Shown here in pieces: positions 25,363-34,384 of a stretch of 64,000 bases of DNA (positions are counted from its first letter, which is position 1; the number at the start of each line of letters is the position of its first letter). A program made the translations under genes and the position numbers. The notes below the pieces were generated by a model, which made no database searches, had not been told where the DNA came from, and saw only the letters and a program-made list of their open reading frames with translations. Source of the stretch: JACVRN01 sp036403815 (GTDB taxonomy: Bacteria > Acidobacteriota > Blastocatellia > Pyrinomonadales > Pyrinomonadaceae); NCBI GenBank assembly GCA_036403815.1, contig DASWQH010000054.1, positions 1 to 64,000 of the forward strand. The letters are read 5' to 3'.

Positions 25363-25560
25363 AGTCCCGTCAGGGACGATTGATAATAGCCCAGTGCTTC
25401 AGCACTGGGAATACGTTATGAAGAAAATGATTGAGTCCCGTAGGGACGACTGAAATCTCTTCTTGATTTATTCAGCCGTCCCTACGGGACTCAACCTCTT
25501 TTGGGCTTGCTGTTCCCAGCACTGAAGTGCTGGGCTATTATCAATCGTCCCTACGGGACT
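25363..25560. repeat. Composite palindrome, GTCCC-TAGGGAC / CCCAGTGC family (copy 1)
   Basis: The outer 48-base arms pair almost throughout: each consists of a GTCCC...GGGAC hairpin, a TTGATAATAG joint and a CCCAG...CTGGG hairpin. An inner inverted pair of GTCCCGTAGGGAC blocks separated by CTGAA/TTCAG sits in the middle. Thus six local hairpins can form as well as one long cruciform. It fills the space between the DUF218 gene and algD. A second copy is at 26934-27138. Confidence 0.9.
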
Positions 25561-25580
25561 TTTCAATCAGCCTCAGCCCT

Positions 25581-26894
25581 TTACCAGCAGATGCCCTGAT
25601 AGTGTTCGTCCGAAGTGCGTCCAGCCCAGAGTCTGGCTAGATCAATTACAATCTGCCCCGGTCGAAGCTCGCCTTCTATCTCGCGAAACTCTTCAGACTT
25701 GTTCCCTATAATCAGCACATCCGAAGCGTCCAGAACTTCCTTTAGACTTGAGCGCATCAACTGGGAGATATGCGGAATGCCGCGCTCTATGTACTCTTTA
25801 TTTGCGCCGAAGAGGCGCGCCAGCGAAACGTCGCGGTCGTAGATGGAAAGCTGCACGCCTTTGCCTATGAGCGTCTCGGCCAGTGTGACCATAGGCGATT
25901 CGCGCAGGTCGTCCGTGCCTGCTTTGAAGCTCAAGCCGAGCAGGCCAACGCGGCGACTTCCCGCGCTCAAGACCATCTCGACCGCACGCTCTACCTGCAA
26001 GCGATTGCTCTGCATGACGCTTGAGAGCACAGGCACTTCTACATCCAGCTCTTTCGCCTTGTAGGTGATGGCTCGCAAATCCTTCGGCAAGCACGACCCG
26101 CCGAAGGCGAAGCCGGGCTTCAGGTAGTAAGGCGAGAGATTGAGCTTCGTGTCTTTAGAGAAAACGTCCATCACTTCGTGGCTGTCAATCGAGAGCGCCT
26201 TGCAGATGTTGCCGATCTCGTTGGCGAAGGAAACCTTGAGCGCGTGAAAGCAGTTGCACGCATACTTGACCATCTCTGCGGCGCGTACCCCTATGACGTA
26301 GACGGGCGCGTCCACATTCTTATATAGACGGCGCACGAGCATCGCCACATCTTCGTCGTCCGCGCCGATAAGTGTGAACGGCGGCGCGTAGAAATCCTTG
26401 AGCGATGTCCCTTCGCGCAAAAATTCCGGGTTGATAGCGATGCCGAAATCCTTCCCCACCTTCTTTCCGGAATAGACTTCGAGCGCAGGCACGACGACCG
26501 TTTCAATCGTTCCCGGCAGCATAGTGCTTCTGATGACGATGGTGTGCCGCGCGCTCTTCTCCTCCATCGCCGCGCCTATCTCCTGGCAGACGCGCTTGAT
26601 GTAGGATAGGTCTAGCGAGCCGTTCGGCTGGCTGGGCGTGCCGACGCAGACCAGGGACATCTCTGTTTCCATGACCGCAGCCCGCGCATCTGTCATCGCG
26701 CGCAGGCGTCCCTCTTTGACCATCCCGCCTATGAGTTCGTCAACACCGGCCTCTACAATCGGGCTTTTGCCGCTATTGATGATCTCTACCTTGACCGGAT
26801 TCGCGTCAACGCCAATGACCTCGTGCCCTTCCTTTGCAAAGCACGCCGCCGACACGCAACCCACATAACCGATTCCAAACACGCTCAGTTTCAT
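25581..26894 (-). CDS. algD: GDP-mannose 6-dehydrogenase (AlgD-type nucleotide sugar dehydrogenase)
   Basis: Oxidises GDP-mannose to GDP-mannuronate with two NAD+, supplying uronate for polysaccharide synthesis in the cytoplasm. The Rossmann start is GIGYVG and the whole 437 aa resembles alginate-producing AlgD: NPEFLREGTSLKDF, FAFGGSCLPKDLRAITY with catalytic Cys268 at the same position as in Pseudomonas AlgD, VGLLGLSFKAGTDDLRESP, GANKEYIERGIPHIS, and the ending GICW. These last features distinguish it from UDP-glucose dehydrogenases, although that activity cannot be excluded. It is flanked by two related palindromic repeats, so it is probably transcribed alone. No alginate polymerase (Alg8/Alg44) is visible. 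Confidence 0.9.
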   Translation of the reverse strand: MKLSVFGIGYVGCVSAACFAKEGHEVIGVDANPVKVEIINSGKSPIVEAGVDELIGGMVKEGRLRAMTDARAAVMETEMSLVCVGTPSQPNGSLDLSYIKRVCQEIGAAMEEKSARHTIVIRSTMLPGTIETVVVPALEVYSGKKVGKDFGIAINPEFLREGTSLKDFYAPPFTLIGADDEDVAMLVRRLYKNVDAPVYVIGVRAAEMVKYACNCFHALKVSFANEIGNICKALSIDSHEVMDVFSKDTKLNLSPYYLKPGFAFGGSCLPKDLRAITYKAKELDVEVPVLSSVMQSNRLQVERAVEMVLSAGSRRVGLLGLSFKAGTDDLRESPMVTLAETLIGKGVQLSIYDRDVSLARLFGANKEYIERGIPHISQLMRSSLKEVLDASDVLIIGNKSEEFREIEGELRPGQIVIDLARLWAGRTSDEHYQGICW

Positions 26895-26933
26895 CTGTTA
26901 TTCACCAAAGAAGAAATTAGTTAGAAGCTGTTT

Positions 26934-27138
26934 GAGTCCCGTAGGGACGTTTGATAATAGCCCAGTGCTTCAGCGCTGGGAGCAAGACCATGAAATGTTT
27001 TCCTGAGTCCCGTAGGGACGACTGAAGATAGACCTCAAGCCGGATTTTCAGTCGTCCCTACGGGACTCATTAAGCTTTAACTCTCATTTATTCCCAGCCA
27101 TAAATGGCTGGGCTATTTTCAATTGTCCCTCACGGGAC
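26934..27138. repeat. Composite palindrome, GTCCC-TAGGGAC / CCCAG family (copy 2)
   Basis: Same plan as 25363-25560. The left arm has CCCAGTGCTTCAGCGCTGGG, while the right arm has CCCAGCCATAAATGGCTGGG: the two no longer match each other well across the arms, yet each still forms its own perfect or near-perfect hairpin. The inner GTCCCGTAGGGACGACTGAA pair is intact. It separates algD from the next glycosyltransferase gene. Confidence 0.9.
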
Positions 27139-27165
27139 AATGGGATTTTCACATCAACCAGTTTC

Positions 27166-28467
27166 TTAGATTACCTGCTCCATGCCTGCTTCTTCTGCCT
27201 TTACGTCCTTCACTTCTTTTCCACGCAGCCGCAGCGCACGCTCGCAGATAGCCGCAAACTCCGCAGCCACGTTGTCCCAGCCGAATGATTCTCTGACTCT
27301 ATGGGCGGCACGCACTCCAATAGCTTGCGCGTAAGCTTCATCCTTCAGAACGCGCACGGCCTCAAACGCAAAGCTTTCGGGCGTGTCGGCCAGAATCAAC
27401 TCGACGCCGTTTTCCACGGGCAAGCCTTCCGCGCCGATGGTGGTCGAGATGATGGGCTTCTCCATCGCCATCGCTTCGTAGATTTTCAAGCGCGTGCCGC
27501 CGCCTATGCGTATCGGCACAACGTACGCGGCGGCGCGCTCCATAAACGGGCGAACATCTTCGACGCGTCCGGTGACGACGATGGAAGGATCGCTTTTGCT
27601 CAGCTCAAGCAGCCCCGGATATGGATTACGACCGACGACCAGGAGCTTCACATCCGGCACCTCGCGCTTGACGAGCGGCAGGATTTCGCTAGTGAAGTAG
27701 CGTATAGCGTCTTCGTTCGGCAGCCAGTCCATAGAGCCTGTGAAAACGAGCGTGTGCGGCTCAAGGGTTTCAACCCTACGCGGGCGAAAGAAATCCGTAT
27801 CCACACCCGTCGGCACATCAGAGACATTTTCTAAACGGTACTCGCTCAACATCATCTCGCGATCTTCGCGCGAGACGGCGACCACCCAATCGAAGCGCCC
27901 CGATGCTTCACGCTCAAAGCGGCGCATCTTCCGCCACTGGTCGTAGAGGTATGCCTTCTTGACCGGATTGCTCTGGACTTCATAGTGGCGTTTCCAGATC
28001 ATAGCCTCCACGTTGTGCTGAAAGAGCACGGTGGCGCAGGGAAGCTCAAGAGGAAGATTCACGCTCGGCGTCAGAAAATCGCAGATGACGACATCGAACT
28101 CCCCGCCTCCGGCGAGGCTTTCTATCTCGCGCCGCATCTGTGCGGATTCATACTTTTTAATAGCATAAGGCAGACGCGAAAAGAGATTCCGCGCAAGCTC
28201 TGTGTAGAACGCGGCGGAGAATTTCTCGCGCACGCGATGCTCAATTGTGACAAGCTCCTGACAGTATTCAGATGCGCGCTCGCGTGCATCCAATGATGCC
28301 GTGCCGTCGTCGAGCGTCAGGTACGTAACGTGATGCTCGCGGCGCAGTTCTTTAAGCATCTGGTAGGTGCGTATCTTCCCGCCCTTATCCACAGGATGAA
28401 GCAGCTCAGTTTTAAGCCAGAGTATTCGCAAACTTGTTTCCCGCTCCCAAGCCTTCGCGCTCTTCAA
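27166..28467 (-). CDS. GT4 glycosyltransferase, exosortase-locus (Stp1-like) type
   Basis: Retaining GT-B glycosyltransferase acting on the cytoplasmic side of the membrane. Residues 12-45 (LRILWLKTELLHPVDKGGKIRTYQMLKEL) match the PEP-CTERM/EpsH1-associated sugar transferase family TIGR03087. The C-terminal donor-binding half contains LVFTGSMDWLPNEDAIRYF, VVGRNPYPGL, PIRIGGGTRLKIYEAMAMEKPIIST and GAEGLPVENG, the usual E-x7-E region of family 4. Its ATG overlaps the last four bases of the upstream amidotransferase gene, which suggests coupled translation. Donor and acceptor sugars are unknown. Confidence 0.9.
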   Translation of the reverse strand: MKSAKAWERETSLRILWLKTELLHPVDKGGKIRTYQMLKELRREHHVTYLTLDDGTASLDARERASEYCQELVTIEHRVREKFSAAFYTELARNLFSRLPYAIKKYESAQMRREIESLAGGGEFDVVICDFLTPSVNLPLELPCATVLFQHNVEAMIWKRHYEVQSNPVKKAYLYDQWRKMRRFEREASGRFDWVVAVSREDREMMLSEYRLENVSDVPTGVDTDFFRPRRVETLEPHTLVFTGSMDWLPNEDAIRYFTSEILPLVKREVPDVKLLVVGRNPYPGLLELSKSDPSIVVTGRVEDVRPFMERAAAYVVPIRIGGGTRLKIYEAMAMEKPIISTTIGAEGLPVENGVELILADTPESFAFEAVRVLKDEAYAQAIGVRAAHRVRESFGWDNVAAEFAAICERALRLRGKEVKDVKAEEAGMEQVI

Positions 28468-30425
28468 ACGCGCACAGCCGTCTCAAGCAACGCGCTTTGC
28501 GCATCGCTTCTCTCTTCGCCGTCCACGAAACGTCTCAGCCACATCTCGAAATTCAGCAGCGCCCAGAGCCTTTCCGAATGATTGCCCGCGCCCGCCCTGT
28601 GCTCTGCAACCAGCTTGCGCACAACCTTAGCGTCAAAGATGCCGCGCTCCAATGCACGCTCGCTCAATACATAATCGTCTATCATGTGGCTGTAATTGCC
28701 GCGAAACCACGCGCCCACAGGCACCGGGAAACCCATCTTGCGCCGCTTCAAAATCGGGTCAGGCAGGAGTCCCTTCATGCTCTCGCGCAGGATGTACTTT
28801 GTAGTCCAACCGCGAAGCTTCAATCTTTCAGGCAGGCGCGCCGTAAACTCCACCAGCTTGTGATCCAGAAAAGGCACTCGGCTCTCAATCGAAGCGGCCA
28901 TGCTCATCTGATCCTGCTTCATCAAAAGCTCGTGCAGGTAAGTCTTCGTGTCAGCGTAAAGCAGCCTGTCGAGCAAGGTGCGCGCGTCCGTCTGTTCAAG
29001 AACGGTGCGCACCTCCCTGTAAGGATCAAGCGCCTCTTCTCCAATGCGCTCCCTTGTCTCAGGCGTCAGGAGCCGCGACTGCATCGCGCGCGGGAAGACT
29101 GCAAAGTTATCGAAATAGATGCTCTCTATGTCGGGGTCTACGCACAGGAAAGTGCGCAGGAGTTTCTGTCTGGCTTTAGAGGTTGCGGGCAGACGCTCGA
29201 TGCTATTGCTCACGACGCGGCGCAAGGCCGCTGGTGTGAAGCTTTGATAACGCGCGCCGAAGGCTAGGTTATAAATCGTCTTGCGATAGCGTTCGTAACC
29301 GCCCAGAAGCTCGTCGCTTCCTTCGCCCGTCAGCACAACCTTGACGTGCTCGCTCGCCAGACGCGAGACGAAATAGAGCGCAACACTGCTGGGATGCGCA
29401 ATCGGCTCGTCCTCGTGCCAGATAAGGTTAGGAAGCGCCGCGAAGAATTCTTCAGGGCTTACTACTACTTCATGATGATCCGTCTTGAAGGCACGTGCGA
29501 CCATGCGCGCGTATTCAAGCTCGTTGGCTTCGCGCTCCATGAACGCTACGGAAAAGGTCTTGATGGGGTCAGAGACCATCCCGCTCATCATCGCTGCGAT
29601 GGCCGAAGAATCTATGCCCCCGGAAAGGAACATGCCGAGCGGCACGTCCGCCATCAGGCGCAAACGCACGCTCTCTCGAAACAACTCTCGCCACTCCTCT
29701 ATGTAATCCGCGTCCGACTTTCGCGTCTCTTCCGTCTCAGGCGTGAACCGAACGTCCCAGTACCGCTCAATCTTAATCTGGCCGTCGCGCCAGAGGAGCG
29801 TGTGTCCCGGAAGCAATCGCTTCACTCCGTTGAAGAGCGTCTCTTCGCCGGACGTTGCGTGATTCGCAAGGTAATCTGTGATTGCCCTGTAATTGATTTC
29901 CCCTCGAACGGCACGAGCCTTCAGGAGCGCTTTAATCTCCGAAGCGAAAAAGAGCGAGCCATCGTCTCTATGAACGTAGTAGAGAGGCTTGACGCCCAGA
30001 CGGTCGCGTGCAATGAAAAGCTCCTCGCGCCGCTCGTCCCAGATGGCGAAGGCGAACATGCCGCGCAGGTGCTCTACCGCTCGCGTGCCGTGCTCTTCGT
30101 ACAGATGCAGGATGGTTTCCGTGTCGCAGTGCGTGCGATAGGTGTGGCCGCGTTCTTCTAAGCCCTGACGGAAGTCTGCGTGATTGTAAATCTCTCCGTT
30201 GTAGATAATGTGCAGCTTTCCGTCTTCGTTCGTCATAGGCTGGTGACCCGCCGCGACATCGACGATTGAGAGACGACGATGCCCCAGCCCTATACGACCG
30301 TTTGCAAACAGCCCGCAGTCGTCCGGCCCTCTATGCCAGATTACATCACGCATCTCTTCCAGCACGCGCACGTCCAGAGTCTCACGCGACCGGCTGGACA
30401 ATGCTATTCCGTTAATGCCACACAT
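28464..30425 (-). CDS. AsnB-like glutamine amidotransferase, exosortase-locus type (1)
   Basis: Class II glutamine amidotransferase fused to an ATP-pyrophosphatase domain, the asparagine synthetase B architecture. Cys2 in MCGING is the glutaminase nucleophile; the N-terminal domain includes GHRRLSIVD and NGEIYN. The synthetase P-loop SGGIDSS starts at Ser268, with LTGEGSDELLGGY and ESRVPFLDHKLVEF further on. At 653 aa it belongs to the long group found in polysaccharide and PEP-CTERM loci (TIGR03108-like) rather than to housekeeping AsnB. It overlaps the glycosyltransferase gene by four bases and is followed 18 bp upstream by the heparinase-like gene. It may amidate a uronic acid carboxylate or another acid on the glycan; the substrate is inferred from context only. 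Confidence 0.9.
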   Translation of the reverse strand: MCGINGIALSSRSRETLDVRVLEEMRDVIWHRGPDDCGLFANGRIGLGHRRLSIVDVAAGHQPMTNEDGKLHIIYNGEIYNHADFRQGLEERGHTYRTHCDTETILHLYEEHGTRAVEHLRGMFAFAIWDERREELFIARDRLGVKPLYYVHRDDGSLFFASEIKALLKARAVRGEINYRAITDYLANHATSGEETLFNGVKRLLPGHTLLWRDGQIKIERYWDVRFTPETEETRKSDADYIEEWRELFRESVRLRLMADVPLGMFLSGGIDSSAIAAMMSGMVSDPIKTFSVAFMEREANELEYARMVARAFKTDHHEVVVSPEEFFAALPNLIWHEDEPIAHPSSVALYFVSRLASEHVKVVLTGEGSDELLGGYERYRKTIYNLAFGARYQSFTPAALRRVVSNSIERLPATSKARQKLLRTFLCVDPDIESIYFDNFAVFPRAMQSRLLTPETRERIGEEALDPYREVRTVLEQTDARTLLDRLLYADTKTYLHELLMKQDQMSMAASIESRVPFLDHKLVEFTARLPERLKLRGWTTKYILRESMKGLLPDPILKRRKMGFPVPVGAWFRGNYSHMIDDYVLSERALERGIFDAKVVRKLVAEHRAGAGNHSERLWALLNFEMWLRRFVDGEERSDAQSALLETAVRV

Positions 30426-30443
30426 AAACTTGGCTTCACACCC

Positions 30444-32957
30444 TTAGACAAACGTTTCCAAACGCGCTCGTTCTTCCGAACTCACGTTGCCGTCGTAAAG
30501 ATTGATAACATTGCCACACACTTCAAATTCTTCATTATTGAGAATCAAGCGCCGCGCGCCCGAAGCAGTAAGTGTCAGGCGGCCACGGGCATCCGTCTCG
30601 ACGATCAAGTCACAGCCAGCGCGCCGCATGAACAGATAATTGATGCGCTCTTCAGCCTTAACAAGCTCTTTTCCATCAAGATTAAAGTTGCGTCCCTGAA
30701 CGAGCGCAAGCTCTTTCAACTCGTTCCCAACGCTCTCGAAGCTTGCCCATGACCACTCGAAGTCGGATGTCATGGAGCGTACAACGCTCTCTTCCGCACT
30801 ACGGATTAACAGCACGTCGCGCGTATCCCCGTCCAGCAATTCAATGGCGCGCCCGCCCTTTGCCTCTATCTCGTGCGCATGCACGCGGCCATCCTCAGCG
30901 CGTCGCGGGACTAGAAAAGTCACGAACTCCTGTGAGCCTTTCGTCTCGGCTTTGAATCGCCAGACGGGCGCGGGCGTGCAAGCGCCATACGCTTCGGAGA
31001 CAAAGCCTTCTTCTTCACGCCACTCGCCGCCCTGCGAGAAGGCGAAGATTTCCAAGCCCGCACGATTCAGCTCGCGCTCTCTCACCGCGACAACACCTGC
31101 ATCTTTTTCAATCGAGGGATGAGCGCCGGAAGCAAAATGAAATGCCAGCTCGCAAACGTGCGCTCCCTTCGATTCAATGCAGTCGAGCATTATCCAGTAG
31201 CGATTCTTGATGAAGAAGACGGCGCGCGTGTGCTGTACAGGCGACGGCAAACGTAGGTAGCCGTCCTGCTCGCCCTCGAAAAAGTCTAAATGCTCGCGGC
31301 TAATCCAGCGACACGCGCGCGTCCCGGCGATGTGTGTCCATGAGAAAGTCCCGCCGGGCACGGATGATGATTCATTGTCCACGACCAGAGTGTTGTGCGC
31401 GCCGGATGAGCGGAAAAGATCGCGCATCTCAGCCCGGCCTGTGTAAGTGTACGTGCCCGGATCGACCAGAAGCGTGCGCCCGTTGGATGCCAGCTCAAAA
31501 GAGAGCGCGTCCGCGTGAGCGTGGCCGCAATTCAATGTCCCGTGCGGCCCGCAGTCAATCAAAAGATAGTTCGCATTCCGTCCCCAACCATCACGCATCA
31601 CGTAATAGCCGCCCTCTGTGAACGCTTGCGAGGTTTGCGCGGGCGCGTGTACTTCCAGTTGATCGAAGCGACGAGCGCCTTCTTTTCCCAGCAACCAGAA
31701 GGTCTCTTCCGCCAACTCTCCCGCGACCTGTTTATAATCTCCGCGCATGAAAAGCGCCGCGCCTGTGGATAGAGTCGCGCGGAAGTCATTCGAGGCTCGC
31801 TCGTCCAGCATCACAAGCCGACCGCCGTCGTCATCGCCAAAGCGCGGCGTCGTGCCGTCTGGCCTCTGTATATACATCAGATGATCCAGGAGCGCCGTCA
31901 ACTTGGCTTCAAGCAAAGGCTCGGCCTGCTCGTCTCTCATCTTCGAGAGAATGAAGAGGTGTGTGTAAAAGTCTGTAGTGTAGCGATGATAGTAGCTCGT
32001 CTGCTCGAAATAAACGCCGTCCGAGAGAACATGACGATCAAGCTCTTTCAGAAGAATGTTTCTTCCGAGGTTGCGCCAGCTTTTGGCTCGGCGCAGCTCA
32101 GGCAGCAGCGTGCCGAGATAAAAGAGTCCCAGCGCTTCGCCCGTCAGATGCGTGTTCGGGCTGAAGTAGGTCGAAAGATATGTCTCAAGATGCCGCGCGT
32201 GTAGATACAGAAATTTCAGAGCGCGCAGGAAGAGCGCAGGCTTTAGATGCTCTGAGTCTCTGAAGAAATGAAGCGCCCACAGCCATGAGATGGCGCGGAA
32301 CGAAACTTCAAGACTGCTCGCCCAGTTGATGCCAAGCTTCGGAGGATTCCTGTCCATCCACTCCGAAAGATGCGCCGCAAACCTTTCCGCATAACGCTCG
32401 TCGCCTGTGTACCAGTAGGCGCGTCCCAGCGTCATGAAATATTGATGACGGTTCAGCTCCCATGTAATCTTTTTGTCGCCCGCGCTCTCAGCATCCAGAT
32501 AATTGATGCGGCTCCAGTGAAGGAGCGGCGTGCGCTTGCCTGCAACCGGCTCCAGATGCCAGTCAACCGGATCGCCGAACGAGAGATCATGAAAGCCAAG
32601 CAGGTCGAAACGACCTCTCATTATCTTTTCGGCGTGTGCCACCACGCGCTCTTCCGCTTCCTTCCCGAAACGTCGCTGCAACTCCTCCAACGCTTCTTCA
32701 CGATTATCGAAAGCAGCGAAAAAGTGCGCTCCCTTGCGTGTACGGAAGTGCTGTAGCAGGTCTTCGGCAGAACGGATTAAGTCTTGAGATTCACGGTCTA
32801 GCAGCTTGAAGAAAGTCTCGTCCGAAGGCGTGCGAACCTGTGAGGAGAGGCCAGCCCTTTCAGCCACAGCCGCCAGCTTTTGCCCTCCACGCACACGAAG
32901 CTCTTCCAGGCTGCGCCCCTTCAAACCCTTCAAGTTTTTAAGCTTCTTAATCATCAA
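30444..32957 (-). CDS. Heparinase II/III-like protein
   Basis: An 837-aa protein with an N-terminal alpha/alpha-toroid (about 80-400, including LNRHQYFMTLGRAYWYTGDERYA and SYYHRYTTDFYTHL) and a heparinase II/III beta domain (about 420-640) carrying LNCGHAHADALSFEL and LVDPGTYTYTG. Such proteins cleave uronate-containing polysaccharides by beta-elimination, or act in polysaccharide synthesis clusters as editing lyases. The roughly 190 residues after the heparinase domain are beta-rich and unassigned. No signal peptide is evident: the start is basic and non-hydrophobic, as in many cluster-encoded members, so its location is uncertain. It lies 18 bp upstream of the first amidotransferase gene in one operon. 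Confidence 0.88.
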   Translation of the reverse strand: MMIKKLKNLKGLKGRSLEELRVRGGQKLAAVAERAGLSSQVRTPSDETFFKLLDRESQDLIRSAEDLLQHFRTRKGAHFFAAFDNREEALEELQRRFGKEAEERVVAHAEKIMRGRFDLLGFHDLSFGDPVDWHLEPVAGKRTPLLHWSRINYLDAESAGDKKITWELNRHQYFMTLGRAYWYTGDERYAERFAAHLSEWMDRNPPKLGINWASSLEVSFRAISWLWALHFFRDSEHLKPALFLRALKFLYLHARHLETYLSTYFSPNTHLTGEALGLFYLGTLLPELRRAKSWRNLGRNILLKELDRHVLSDGVYFEQTSYYHRYTTDFYTHLFILSKMRDEQAEPLLEAKLTALLDHLMYIQRPDGTTPRFGDDDGGRLVMLDERASNDFRATLSTGAALFMRGDYKQVAGELAEETFWLLGKEGARRFDQLEVHAPAQTSQAFTEGGYYVMRDGWGRNANYLLIDCGPHGTLNCGHAHADALSFELASNGRTLLVDPGTYTYTGRAEMRDLFRSSGAHNTLVVDNESSSVPGGTFSWTHIAGTRACRWISREHLDFFEGEQDGYLRLPSPVQHTRAVFFIKNRYWIMLDCIESKGAHVCELAFHFASGAHPSIEKDAGVVAVRERELNRAGLEIFAFSQGGEWREEEGFVSEAYGACTPAPVWRFKAETKGSQEFVTFLVPRRAEDGRVHAHEIEAKGGRAIELLDGDTRDVLLIRSAEESVVRSMTSDFEWSWASFESVGNELKELALVQGRNFNLDGKELVKAEERINYLFMRRAGCDLIVETDARGRLTLTASGARRLILNNEEFEVCGNVINLYDGNVSSEERARLETFV

Positions 32958-32992
32958 CCTGTCAAAAGCAGCTTAAGCAAACCTCTTCAAGT

Positions 32993-34192
32993 TTAACTGC
33001 TCGTAACCTTCTCAACTTCCGCTTCGTGTTTGCCGACGGCTTCCTTGCGGCTTATCTTTCTTTTCTGCCTCGCGGCAAGCTCCCTGTAAAGCTCTAGCCA
33101 TTCGTCGCGCACGGAAGCCCATGAATACTTGCGACACTCCGTCAGCGCCCCCCGCGCGATTTTCGTCGCCAATCCTTCCTCTTCAAGCAATCGAAGCGCG
33201 GCGCGAGCCATCGCTTCATGGTCATTGCGCTCGACCATCAACCCGGTCTCGCCGTCCGTGACGATGTAGGGAATGCCGCCCGCGTTCGTAGTCACCACGG
33301 GAATCCCCGACGCGTAGGCTTCGATGATGGAGCCGGGCATGTTGTCTATATCGGGGCTGTTCAGGTAGATGTCCGCCGCATCATAAAGCTCCGGCATGCG
33401 CTCCTGCGGGACGCGGCCTATGAACTCCACGTTGGTTAACGCAAGCTCACGCGCAAGCGCTTCCAGGAGAGCGCGCTCTTTGCCCTCGCCCGCAATCACC
33501 ATGCGCGCATGCGGGAAACGCTTCTGCACAAGATGGAAAGTGCGAAGCGTACAGGCAACATTGTAATGCGGCTCGAAGTTGCGGTTCGAGAAGAAGACCG
33601 GACGCAAAGGCACACGCTCGCGAAACGGGAATCGTGTGGTCTCTACGATGTTGAAGATAGAGCGTGCGCTGAAACCGAAGCGCCCGAAGACATCGACCAG
33701 ATAACCCGAAGGCGCAACAATCTCGTCCACCAGGTTGATGGTCGGCAGCGCCGTTCGTCGCCACCTTTGCAAGTGGTCTTCCGCTTCACCGCTGCGATAG
33801 TTGAGCACAGTCCGCTTGCCGTAAAGCCGCGCGGCTAAGATAGCGGGCGTCGGCGCGAGCACAAAAGAAAAGTAAGAGGCGGAGAAGATGTGTATCACGT
33901 CGTAGGAAGGCACGCGCCATAGAAGCTGCGCGCAGTAAGCGAGCGAGGTGACGACTGTGCGAACGTACTTGATCTTCTGAAGATGGCGTAGCATTCCCGG
34001 CAATCTAGGGTTGATGGGCTGCATAGAAATTTCAAGCCCCGGCTCGTGGCTCAGATTCTCAAGCAGTCGAGCGGCCTGCACAGCCTGCCCGCCTAAGATG
34101 TCCAGCGACGGTGCGACCATGAGGACACGCAAGGGGCGCACGCCTCTCGCCGCCTCATTTGAAGTTTGGTTGTTTCCTTTCTGGTTTTCCAT
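32993..34192 (-). CDS. GT4 glycosyltransferase
   Basis: 399-aa GT-B enzyme. The N-terminal half starts LRVLMVAPSLDILGGQAVQAARLLENL, with the Gly-Gly loop of acceptor binding. The donor half has FSNRNFEPHYNV, HARMVIAGEGKERALLEALA, FIGRVPQERMPELYDAADIYLN, and SPDIDNMPGSIIEAYASGIPVVTTNAGG, the family 4 signature with the E-x7-type region. It lies 35 bp upstream of the heparinase-like gene. It would add a hexose-type unit to the lipid-linked intermediate; linkage and sugar cannot be read. The gap before it contains a palindromic repeat, so an operon may begin here. Confidence 0.9.
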   Translation of the reverse strand: MENQKGNNQTSNEAARGVRPLRVLMVAPSLDILGGQAVQAARLLENLSHEPGLEISMQPINPRLPGMLRHLQKIKYVRTVVTSLAYCAQLLWRVPSYDVIHIFSASYFSFVLAPTPAILAARLYGKRTVLNYRSGEAEDHLQRWRRTALPTINLVDEIVAPSGYLVDVFGRFGFSARSIFNIVETTRFPFRERVPLRPVFFSNRNFEPHYNVACTLRTFHLVQKRFPHARMVIAGEGKERALLEALARELALTNVEFIGRVPQERMPELYDAADIYLNSPDIDNMPGSIIEAYASGIPVVTTNAGGIPYIVTDGETGLMVERNDHEAMARAALRLLEEEGLATKIARGALTECRKYSWASVRDEWLELYRELAARQKRKISRKEAVGKHEAEVEKVTSS

Positions 34193-34243
34193 ACTTTTAT
34201 GGAGTAGGTCAATCTAGGGTTGAGTGGAGGGCTAATTGATTTT

Positions 34244-34338
34244 CACCACAGAGACACAGAGGACTCAGAGGGGGCACAGAGGCTTGAATGCTATGCAACT
34301 CTCTGTGCTATCTCTGCGCTCTCTGTGTCTCTGTGGTG
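34244..34338. repeat. Palindromic repeat, CACCACAGAGACACAGAG family (copy 1)
   Basis: The left arm CACCACAGAGACACAGAG pairs with the right arm CTCTGTGTCTCTGTGGTG, and the inner parts (GGCACAGAGGCTTGAA and its partial complement) also pair. A near relative lies at 59551-59636 in the second glycan block, 25 kb away. It lies between two glycosyltransferase genes on the same strand. Confidence 0.85.
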
Positions 34339-34384
34339 AATGCCAACTCTCATCACACTCCACCTCTATCTGAATAATCGCCCC

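Noticed and set aside
25363..27138. CRISPR-like array
   Set aside because: The repeated units are mirrored palindromes in two clusters around a gene, with no regular spacers and no cas genes.
29346..30161. Long plus-strand frame opposite the first AsnB-like gene
   Set aside because: Antisense to conserved AsnB motifs; an effect of GC-rich codon bias.
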